Source: Gemmatimonadota bacterium
GTDB lineage: Bacteria; Gemmatimonadota; Gemmatimonadetes; Gemmatimonadales; GWC2-71-9
NCBI GenBank assembly: GCA_016794805.1
Contig: JAEUJI010000347.1
Span: 1-40,325 of the forward strand
DNA length: 40,325 bases
Direction: 5' to 3'
The notes under the pieces were generated by a model. It saw only the letters and a program-made list of their open reading frames with translations, made no database searches and had not been told where the DNA came from. Made by a program: the position numbers and the translations under genes. Shown here one piece after another: positions 9,766 through 18,410 of the stretch; the first letter of the stretch is position 1, and each line of letters begins with the position of its first letter.

Positions 9766-11046
9766 TCACTCCGCCCGTTCGATCCGGGCGCCGAGGGCGC
9801 GGAGGCGGCTGTCGATCTGCTCGTAACCGCGCTCGATCTGGCCCACGTTGTGGATGGTGCTTTGCCCCTCCGCCGCGAGGGCGGCGAGGAGCATCGCCAT
9901 GCCGGCGCGGATGTCCGGGGACTCGACCGTCCCGCCCCGAAGCTGCGCCGGGCCCGAGATGACGGCCCGGTGCGGGTCGCAGAGCACGATCCGCGCACCC
10001 ATCCCGATCAGCTTGTCCACGAAGAACAGCCGGGACTCGAACATCTTCTCGAAGATGAGCACCATCCCCTCGCACTGGGTGGCGGTCACCACGGCGATGG
10101 ACATCGCATCCGCGGGGAAGGCGGGCCAGGGGCCATCCTCCAGCTTGGGCACGTGGCCGCCGAGGTCCGGCCGGACCCGGCGCTCCTGGCCCGCCGCCAC
10201 GAGCAGCCGGTCGCCGTCCACCTGGGGGCGGACCCCGAGGCGCTCGAACCCGAGCAGCGTGCTCCGAAGATCGTCGGGCCGGACGCCGTCGATGGTGAGC
10301 GGGCTGTTGGTGACGGCCGCGAGCCCGATGAAGCTGGCGATCTCGATGTGGTCGGGGCCGATGGCATACTGGCAGCCGTGGAGCGCCTTCCCGCCGTGGA
10401 CGGTATAGACGTTGGTGCCGATGCCCTCGATCTGGGCCCCCATCGCGACCAGGAGCCGGGCGACGTCCTGGACATGGGGCTCCGCCGCGGCATTCCGGAG
10501 CACGGTGCGGCCCTCCGCCTTCACCGCGGCCATCAGGGCGTTTTCGGTGCCCGTGACGCTGGGCTCATCCAGGAAGATCTCGGCGCCCTTGAGGTGCTTT
10601 CCCTCGATCTCGTACTGCTCGCCGAGATTGAGGGAGGCGCCGAGCTGCTCCAGGGCCAGGAAATGGGTATCGACCCGGCGCCTGCCGATCACGTCGCCGC
10701 CCGGCGGGGGCAGCTTGACGGTGCCGAAGCGGGCGAGCAGCGGCCCGGCCAGCAGGATCGAGGCGCGGATCCTGGCGCAGAGGCCCGGGTCCAGCGCCTT
10801 CGGCTTGGCGTCCGCCGCGTTGACCCGGACGGTGTTGGGGCCGGTCCACTCGACGGTGGCGCCCAGGTCAGCGACCAGGGCGAGCATCGTCTCGACGTCC
10901 CGGATGCGGGGCATGTTGCCCAGCTCCACCGGGCCGTCCGCGAGGAGGGTCGCGGCGATGGCGGGGAGCGCGGCGTTCTTGTTTCCGGCGGGCCGGACCG
11001 TCCCGGCGAGGGGACGGCCCCCCTGCACGACATAGCGCGGAGGCAT
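9766..11046 (-). CDS. murA: UDP-N-acetylglucosamine 1-carboxyvinyltransferase MurA (Asp at the fosfomycin site)
   Basis: MurA transfers enolpyruvate from PEP to UDP-GlcNAc, the first committed step of peptidoglycan synthesis. The 426 aa match the family. GNKNAALP carries the substrate Lys23, RASILLAGPLLARFG leads into the active-site loop, and DIRAGMAMLLAALAAEG and YEQIDSRLRALGARIER are typical C-terminal blocks. The loop reads PPGGDVIGRRRVD, so residue 118 is Asp where most bacteria have the fosfomycin-reactive Cys (PGGCTIG, Cys115 in E. coli). Cys-to-Asp enzymes are known to be active and fosfomycin-insensitive. The start at 11046 lies back to back with the plus-strand unit at 11102. Confidence 0.97.
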   Translation of the reverse strand: MPPRYVVQGGRPLAGTVRPAGNKNAALPAIAATLLADGPVELGNMPRIRDVETMLALVADLGATVEWTGPNTVRVNAADAKPKALDPGLCARIRASILLAGPLLARFGTVKLPPPGGDVIGRRRVDTHFLALEQLGASLNLGEQYEIEGKHLKGAEIFLDEPSVTGTENALMAAVKAEGRTVLRNAAAEPHVQDVARLLVAMGAQIEGIGTNVYTVHGGKALHGCQYAIGPDHIEIASFIGLAAVTNSPLTIDGVRPDDLRSTLLGFERLGVRPQVDGDRLLVAAGQERRVRPDLGGHVPKLEDGPWPAFPADAMSIAVVTATQCEGMVLIFEKMFESRLFFVDKLIGMGARIVLCDPHRAVISGPAQLRGGTVESPDIRAGMAMLLAALAAEGQSTIHNVGQIERGYEQIDSRLRALGARIERAE

Positions 11047-11089
11047 GGCGAAAGGTCTCGCGCCATGGTGCGAGCGTCAAGCGGCGCGT

Positions 11090-11095
11090 TATCTT
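11090..11095 (+). promoter_or_regulatory. Candidate -10 element for a leaderless start at 11102
   Basis: TATCTT sits six bases before the ATG at 11102, the spacing expected if transcription begins at the start codon. No good -35 is visible 16-18 bases upstream, so this is a weak call. Confidence 0.4.
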
Positions 11096-11101
11096 GTTGC
11101 C

Positions 11102-11557
11102 ATGCTCCTGCTGCAGGCTGCCGCCGTTGCCGGCTGGGTCGGACCCACCATGGCGATCTCCCTCGTCATCATTGCGCTCGCGTTCCTGGTGATCGCCGCC
11201 TCGACCGCGCTGGCCGCGAAGAAGGCGGCGGAGGAGATGCAGCAGCTCTCCCGGGTGCTCGAGTCGCTCCGGGCCGACCTGGGCCCCGCCCTGCACGCCG
11301 TGCAGCTGGTGTCCGGCGAGGGCCAGCGGCTCGCCGCCATGATCGGCAGCGAGGCCGAGGAACTGGTGCGGTCCAGCCGCCAGCTGCGGGAGGGGTTGCA
11401 GGAACGGCTGGCCAATCTCGAGGCGGTGTACGAAGTGCTGGAGGAGGAGATCGAGGATACGGCCATTGATGTCGCCGTCACCCTTCGCACCTTCCGGAGC
11501 GGCGCGGGCTGGTTCGGGCGGATCCGGCGGCTGCTCGGAGGCGGGCGGCGGCGTTGA
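11102..11557 (+). CDS. DUF948-like membrane-anchored coiled-coil protein
   Basis: This 151-residue protein has one TM segment near the N-terminus (MAISLVIIALAFLVIAASTAL). A long charged helical region with heptad-like spacing (KKAAEEMQQLSRVLESLRADL onward) follows, and it ends in a basic tail. The layout resembles DUF948/YtxH-type proteins of unknown function. I chose the ATG at 11102; an in-frame ATG at 11045 would overlap the divergent murA start and has its GGAGG too close. The gene's stop overlaps the next gene's TTG (TTGA), so it is probably co-transcribed with the phospholipase-like, kinase and peptidase genes. Confidence 0.72.
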   Translation: MLLLQAAAVAGWVGPTMAISLVIIALAFLVIAASTALAAKKAAEEMQQLSRVLESLRADLGPALHAVQLVSGEGQRLAAMIGSEAEELVRSSRQLREGLQERLANLEAVYEVLEEEIEDTAIDVAVTLRTFRSGAGWFGRIRRLLGGGRRR

Positions 11558-12474
11558 ACCGGCGGTCCCTGCTCTGCGGCCTGGGCGCCCTCCTGCTCCT
11601 GGTCGCCTGCCTCCCGGACCCTCTCGCGGCCTGGACCCCGGGGACCCACATCTACCTGGGCGAGTCGGTCCTCGCCAACCTGGGCCTCCTGCCGCACGCC
11701 GTCGCCGACCTGCTGCGCGCCTTCCCGTTCGATTTCCTCTACGGCAACATCGCCGCCGACAGCTCCATCGCCAAGAAATACGCCCCCGTGGGCCGGCACT
11801 GCCATGCGTGGCACGTGGGGCAGGAGATCCACGACCGGGCGCGGAGTGACGCCCTGCGCGCCTTCGGGCTGGGGTACCTCTCGCACCTGGCCGCGGACGT
11901 GGTGGCGCACAACTACTTCGTGCCGCGGCAGCTGGTCCTGACCAGCAGCACCACCGGCTTCGGCCATTCCTACTGGGAGAGCCGGTTCGAGACCCCGCTG
12001 GGGGATCGCTTCGCGCGCACCGCCAAGGAAGTGATCCTGCTGGATCATACCCACGCCGACGGCCATCTCGACCAGATCATCTCCCCCACGATCTTCAGCG
12101 TGCGCACCAACCGGCGCCTGTTCCGCGGCATGGTGCACCTGACCGAGAGCCAGGGGTGGCAGCGGGCCTTCCGGGTGGCGGACAAGCGCAGTCGCTGGGA
12201 CCTGCCGGTGGGGGACGTGGAACGGCACCTCGCGCTGTCGTTCGAGTTCGTGGTCGGGATGCTGGCGGCTCCCGACGCCGAGGCCCGGCGGTTCGATCCG
12301 TCGGGCGACGAGCCGCTCCGCACCGCCAAGCGGATGCGGCGGGAGGCGCTGCTCAAGGGAGGCTGGCGCGACGACGCCCGGGTCCAGGCGACGGCCGAAC
12401 GGCACTTCGGGCTCCCGGGCCGGCGGTACGACGTCTGGACCGGCGCCACCATCCGCCGGCCATGGCAGAGCTAG
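11554..12474 (+). CDS. Secreted zinc-dependent phospholipase C-like protein
   Basis: This 306-aa protein has a hydrophobic export signal (residues 5-26). The zinc-dependent phospholipase C/S1-P1 metal pattern can be followed: Trp27 just after the predicted cleavage point, His32, Asp69 in NIAADSSIAK, His82/His84 in HCHAW, His111-x3-Asp115-x3-His119 in HLAADVVAHN, and His138-x3-Glu142 in GHSYWE. This fits a three-metal hydrolase acting on phospholipid or another phosphodiester outside the cytoplasm. The substrate is unknown. The start is TTG, overlapping the previous stop as TTGA. Its last 13 bases overlap the kinase gene. Confidence 0.82.
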   Translation: MNRRSLLCGLGALLLLVACLPDPLAAWTPGTHIYLGESVLANLGLLPHAVADLLRAFPFDFLYGNIAADSSIAKKYAPVGRHCHAWHVGQEIHDRARSDALRAFGLGYLSHLAADVVAHNYFVPRQLVLTSSTTGFGHSYWESRFETPLGDRFARTAKEVILLDHTHADGHLDQIISPTIFSVRTNRRLFRGMVHLTESQGWQRAFRVADKRSRWDLPVGDVERHLALSFEFVVGMLAAPDAEARRFDPSGDEPLRTAKRMRREALLKGGWRDDARVQATAERHFGLPGRRYDVWTGATIRRPWQS

Positions 12475-14375
12475 ACCCCCTCTTCCTTGCGCTGCAGGAA
12501 GCCGTGGCGGGCCGCTACTCGCTGGAGCGCGAGCTGGGCCGGGGGGGGATGGGCGTGGTCTACCTCGCCCGCGACGTCTCGCTGGACCGGCTGGTCGCCA
12601 TCAAGCTGCTGCCTCCGGAGCTCGCCGCTCGTGCCACCCTCCGGGAGCGGTTCCTCCGCGAGGCGCGACTCGCCGCCCGGCTCTCCCATCCCAACATCGT
12701 CCCCATCCACTCGGTCGAGGAGCATGACGGGCTGGTCTGGTTCGTCATGGCCTTCGTGCCGGGGGAGAGTCTCGGGGCGCGCCTCCGGGCGCGGGGGAGC
12801 CTCCCCCCGAGTGAGGCGGGGCGCCTGCTCCGCGACGTGGCGTGGGCGCTGGGCCATGCCCATGCCCACGGCGTGGTGCACCGCGACGTGAAGCCGGACA
12901 ACATCCTGCTCGAATCAGGGGGGCGGCGGGCGCTGATCGCCGACTTCGGCATCGCGGCCCCCGTGGACCAGGGGGGCGAGATCGTCGGCACGGTGGCGTA
13001 CCTGAGTCCGGAACAGGCCACCGGCGAGCGGGTGGATGGCCGGAGCGACATCTACGCGCTCGGGGTGGTCGCCTACTACGCCCTCTCCGGGCGGCTGCCC
13101 TACCCCGTCACCACACTGGACGCGCTGATCGAACGCCAGCTGGCCGGAGCTCCACCGCCACTCGCGAGCGTGGCGGCCCATGTGCCGCGGGCACTCTCCC
13201 GGCAGATCGACCGCTGCCTGGCGCCGCTTCCGACCGCCCGGTTCCAGACCGGGGAGGAGCTGGCGGGGGCCCTGGATGAGGTCTCGGTGGCGCCGAGCGA
13301 GCTCCCCGCCCCGCTCCGGGTGTGGCTGACCAAGGGGAACCAGTCGCGGGGGGCGCTCGGGCTCTGGTCGCTGCTGGCGGGGCTCCCGGCGGGCGCGACG
13401 ATCGTCGCGATGCTGGCGAGCGGCATGCCGGACATCACCGGGGCGGTGATCAGCACGGTGATTGTGCTGGGCGCGCCCTGGGTCGTCTACCTGGGCGCCC
13501 GGCTGGTGCATACCCGGAAGGTGCTGGCGGCGGGCTACTCCCCGGGGGACCTGTTGCTCGCCATTCGCGAGCATGCCGAGCGGCGGCGGGAGGAGCTGGC
13601 CTTCGAGATCGGGAAGCCCCCGTCCGCCCTGGGCCGGCTGCTGCGGCGCCTGACGTGGGGGGCCTTCATCGGCGCCATCGGATCCGTCGTGCTCCTGCCC
13701 CTGGTCGGCTCCCGGCTCCCCTCAATTCTCTACTTCTGGCTCACCCTGGCGGGGGTGGCCGTCGGCGGCGGTATCCTCGGTCTGTTCATCCCGGGGCGCG
13801 AGATTCCCGTCCGGGACCGGGTCTCCACCTGGCGCGAGCGATTCTGGGCCGGCCCCATCGGCCGCACCATCACCGACATTGCCGGCTGGCGGCTCGGCCG
13901 TCGCAGCGCGCCGGAGCAGACTCTGCACCGGCCGACCGAGCTGGCGCTGGGGGACGCGGCGGAGGCGCTGTTCCGCGCCCTCCCAGCTGGGGAGCGGCGC
14001 GACCTGAAGCAGCTTCCCGAACAGATCAAGCTGCTTTCCGAGCAGGCGCAACACATGCGGCGAAAGCTCGAGGAGCTCGACGACCTGATCGCCCAGGCGG
14101 CGCCGACCACGCTGTTCGAGGGGGAAAAGGCGGCTGGGGATGGCGGCGCGGGTGCCCTGGGAGAGGCCCGCTCGCTCTGGGCCGCGCGACTCAAGGAGAC
14201 GGTGACGATGCTGGAATCGCTGCGGCTGGGCCTGCTCAAGCTGCATGCCGGTACCGCGACCCCGGAGACGCTGACCGAGGACCTGGCCGCGGCCCACGAA
14301 CTGCGGGAGCGGCTGGGACTCCTCCTCAATGCCCATCACGAGGCCGACGACCTGCTCGGCCGGCGGGACGGATGA
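12462..14375 (+). CDS. Membrane-bound Hanks-type Ser/Thr protein kinase
   Basis: This is a 637-aa kinase. The catalytic domain (about 19-275) shows the P-loop GRGGMGVVYLARD, VAIKLL (Lys48), HRDVKPDNILL (Asp142), DFGIA (Asp161), GTVAYLSPEQ and SDIYALGVVAYYALSGRLPY, so all key residues are intact. Two hydrophobic hairpins follow at about 299-348 and 399-444, predicting four TM helices. A long charged helical C-terminal region (about 490-637) includes EQIKLLSEQAQHMRRKLEEL. The region after the kinase domain differs from PASTA-type kinases and offers no known ligand-binding repeat. The ATG lies 13 bases inside the phospholipase gene, and the stop overlaps the M23 peptidase start as ATGA. Its substrates are unknown, though its neighbours point to the envelope. 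Confidence 0.94.
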   Translation: MAELDPLFLALQEAVAGRYSLERELGRGGMGVVYLARDVSLDRLVAIKLLPPELAARATLRERFLREARLAARLSHPNIVPIHSVEEHDGLVWFVMAFVPGESLGARLRARGSLPPSEAGRLLRDVAWALGHAHAHGVVHRDVKPDNILLESGGRRALIADFGIAAPVDQGGEIVGTVAYLSPEQATGERVDGRSDIYALGVVAYYALSGRLPYPVTTLDALIERQLAGAPPPLASVAAHVPRALSRQIDRCLAPLPTARFQTGEELAGALDEVSVAPSELPAPLRVWLTKGNQSRGALGLWSLLAGLPAGATIVAMLASGMPDITGAVISTVIVLGAPWVVYLGARLVHTRKVLAAGYSPGDLLLAIREHAERRREELAFEIGKPPSALGRLLRRLTWGAFIGAIGSVVLLPLVGSRLPSILYFWLTLAGVAVGGGILGLFIPGREIPVRDRVSTWRERFWAGPIGRTITDIAGWRLGRRSAPEQTLHRPTELALGDAAEALFRALPAGERRDLKQLPEQIKLLSEQAQHMRRKLEELDDLIAQAAPTTLFEGEKAAGDGGAGALGEARSLWAARLKETVTMLESLRLGLLKLHAGTATPETLTEDLAAAHELRERLGLLLNAHHEADDLLGRRDG

Positions 14376-15232
14376 GCGCCCGGCTGGCGCTCCTGCTGCT
14401 GCACCTGGGCGCGGGGGCGGCCGGGGCCCAGGTCTCGATCGAGACCGTCCCCGCGCGGCCGGTCCGCGGGGCGCTCTTCCGCCTCACCGTCGCTCCCGTC
14501 CTGCCGGCGCCCGTCCAGTGGATTGAAGGGCGCGTCGCCGACGAGCCGCTACACCTCGCCACCGGCGATGGCGCCTTCTGGCGCGGGCTGGCCGCGGCCC
14601 CGGTCGAGGGCGGCGATTCGCTGGAGGTCGTCCTGGTGCTGGTGGCGGAGGAGCGTCGAGACACGGTGCGGACCAGCATCGCGGTGGCTCCCGGAGCGTA
14701 CCCCCAGGAGCGCTTGCGGGTGGCGCCATCCATGGCGCAGCCGGATAGCGCGGCCCGGGTGCGGATCGCGCGGGAAGTCGCACGAGCCAGGGAGGTGAGC
14801 CGCGCCGCGCACCAGACGGAGCGGCTCTGGGAGGAGCCATTCGTGCGGCCGCGCCCTACCCGGATCACCAGCCCCTTCGGGACGGCGCGGGAGTACAACG
14901 GCGCGGTCACCAGCCGCCACCTCGGCACCGACTTCTCGGGCGCGGTCGGCGCACCGGTCCTCGCGACCAATCGCGGCCGGGTGGCGCTGGTCGCCGACTT
15001 CTACCTGGCCGGAAAGGTGGTATACCTGGACCACGGCGAGGGACTCATCTCCGCCTATTTCCACCTGAGCCAGACGGTGGTGAAGGTGGGAGACTACGTC
15101 CAGCGGGGCCAGCGCATTGGCGGCGTCGGCCAGAGCGGCCGGGTCACGGGCCCCCACCTCCACTGGGTCATGCGCTATGGCGGCGTGACGGTGGATCCGA
15201 TGAGCGTGCTGGCCCTGCTGGGGGCGGAGTAG
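14372..15232 (+). CDS. Secreted M23 (LytM-type) metallopeptidase
   Basis: This 286-aa protein has a signal peptide ending near GAQ (residue 20). An Ig-like or beta-rich N-terminal region (about 21-110), a charged helical linker (about 123-153) and a C-terminal M23 domain follow. Zinc ligands are His183 and Asp187 in RHLGTDFSG and His264 in GPHLHW. His231 (SAYFHLSQ) and His262 are catalytic, so the enzyme looks active on peptidoglycan cross-links. The ATG overlaps the kinase stop. It is the last gene of the plus-strand unit and converges with gatB across an 18-base gap. Confidence 0.93.
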   Translation: MSARLALLLLHLGAGAAGAQVSIETVPARPVRGALFRLTVAPVLPAPVQWIEGRVADEPLHLATGDGAFWRGLAAAPVEGGDSLEVVLVLVAEERRDTVRTSIAVAPGAYPQERLRVAPSMAQPDSAARVRIAREVARAREVSRAAHQTERLWEEPFVRPRPTRITSPFGTAREYNGAVTSRHLGTDFSGAVGAPVLATNRGRVALVADFYLAGKVVYLDHGEGLISAYFHLSQTVVKVGDYVQRGQRIGGVGQSGRVTGPHLHWVMRYGGVTVDPMSVLALLGAE

Positions 15233-15250
15233 CCGGGCCTCCCCGCGCGG

Positions 15251-16674
<1,424 letters not shown>

Positions 16675-16675
<1 letters not shown>

Positions 16676-18111
16676 CAGCGCACCTCCCGCTTGGCGTCGA
16701 GGGCGGCCTCGAGGGTGCCGGCCACGGCCAGCATCGGTCCCTCGGAGAACATCGGCCCCACCAGCTGGGCCCCGATGGGAAGGCCCTCGGACCGGCCCAC
16801 CGGCAGGCTCAGCGCCGGCAGGGCCGCCAGGTTGATGGAGCAGGTGAAGATGTCCGCCAGGTACATCGCGACCGGGTCCGCCGTCTTGGCCCCGGCCTTG
16901 AAGGCCGGCGTCGGGGTGGTCGGGGTGAGCAGGTAGTCCACCCCGCCGTCGAACACCCGGCGGAAGTCATCCGCCAGCAGGGCGCGCACCTGCTGCGCCT
17001 TCCGGTAGTAGGCGTCGTAGTAGCCGGAGGAGAGCACGTAGGTGCCGATCAGGATCCGCCGCTGCACCTCGGCCCCGAATCCCTTGCCCCGGGTGGCGCG
17101 GTACAGGGCGCGGACGTCCCCTTCGGGCCCGACGTACCGCGGCCCGTAGCGCACCCCATCGAACCGGGCCAGGTTGGCCGCCGCCTCGGCGGGCGCCACG
17201 ATGTAGTAGGTCGGCACCGCGTATCTGGTGTGCGGCAGCGACACTTCCTTGATACTCCCGCCGAGCTGCTGGATGACGTGCGCGGTGTGGTCCAGGGCCG
17301 CGCGGACCGAGCCGTCCAGGTCCGCCGGGAAGTACTCCCGCGGCATGCCGAAGGTCAGTCCCGTGAGGTTGCGCCGCGCCGGCTCGAGCGCCGGAGGCGG
17401 CTCCGAGGCGGAGGTGGCGTCGAAGCGATCCGCCCCGCTGATCACCGCCAGCACCCGGGCCGCGTCACCCACCGTCTGGCCGAACACGCTGATCTGGTCC
17501 AGGGAGGAGCCGAAGGCCACGAGGCCGTAGCGGCTCACCCGGCCGTAGGTCGGCTTGACGCCGACGACGCCGCAGAAGCTGGCCGGCTGCCGCACCGAGC
17601 CGCCGGTCTCGGAGCCGAGCGCGGCGGGGACCACCCCGGCGGCGACCAGCGCCGCCGATCCGCCCGAGGAACCGCCCGGCACCCGGCTGTGGTCCAGCGG
17701 GTTGAGCACCCGGCCCCACGCCGAGTGTTCAGTGGACGAGCCCATGGCGAATTCGTCGAGGTTGGTCTTGGCCGCGATGATCGCGCCCGCGGCGCGCAGC
17801 CGGTGCACCACCGTGGCGTCGAAGGGGGAGACATACCCCTCGAGGATCCGCGAGGCGCAGGTCGTGGGCTGGTCGGTGGTGACGATGTTGTCCTTGAGGG
17901 CGATCGGCACCCCGGCGAGCGGCAGCGCGCCCCCGCCCTGCCGCAGGGCGTCCACCCGCGCCGCCTCGTGGTTCAGCGCCGCCTGCGACCAGTGCAGCGT
18001 GGCATTGAGCGGCGCGGCCTGCTCCAGCCGGGCGCCGACCTCGCGGGCCACCACCGCGGCGGTGGTCTTCCCGCGGCCCACCGCGTCCGCGATGAACGCG
18101 ACCCCGCTCAT
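16675..18111 (-). CDS. gatA: Asp-tRNA(Asn)/Glu-tRNA(Gln) amidotransferase subunit A
   Basis: GatA is the glutaminase subunit of the amidase-signature family and supplies ammonia to GatB. The Ser-cisSer-Lys triad is intact: Lys73 in GVPIALKDNI, Ser148 in VPGGSSGGSAA and Ser172 in SETGGSVRQPA. The signature continues with FCGVVGVKPTYGRVSRYGL. The length of 478 aa is normal. The ATG overlaps the gatC stop (ATGA), so the three subunits are in the order C-A-B and translationally coupled. Confidence 0.97.
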
Positions 18112-18410
18112 TCCCCACCCTCCATGGCCCCGAGCTTGGGCACGGCGAAGAACCCCTGCGGGAACTCGGGGGCGATCCGGTCGGCGCCATGGGCCAGCCG
18201 GTCCGGGGCGACCTCGTCGGGGCGCAGGCGCACCGCCGCCGGCCCCGCCAGGAATGCCGGCGCCTGCTCCGAGGCCGGCACCTCGTTCAGCTGAGCCACG
18301 AACTCCACGATCCGCCCCATCTGTTCCACCAGCCGTGGGAGGTCGCCCTCCGCCACCTCCAGCTCCGCCAGCCGGGCCACGTGCAGCACATCCTCCCGCC
18401 GAATGCTCAT
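18108..18410 (-). CDS. gatC: Asp-tRNA(Asn)/Glu-tRNA(Gln) amidotransferase subunit C
   Basis: GatC is a small subunit that wraps around and stabilises GatA-GatB. The 100-aa protein begins MSIRREDVLHVARLAELEV, the family N-terminus, and ends with the conserved FPQGFFAVPKLG. I prefer the ATG at 18410 because it overlaps the pcrA stop as ATGA. An in-frame ATG at 18422 would add four residues. Confidence 0.94.
   Translation of the reverse strand: MSIRREDVLHVARLAELEVAEGDLPRLVEQMGRIVEFVAQLNEVPASEQAPAFLAGPAAVRLRPDEVAPDRLAHGADRIAPEFPQGFFAVPKLGAMEGGE

Noticed and set aside
9744-9998. N-terminal extension of the laccase-domain protein
   Set aside because: It overlaps murA in another frame and has Arg/Ser/Pro-rich sequence unlike the family. 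The start at 9743 is preferred.
11051-11079. Possible murA promoter with TTGACG on the minus strand
   Set aside because: No acceptable -10 exists at 16-18 bases, so only half the promoter is present.
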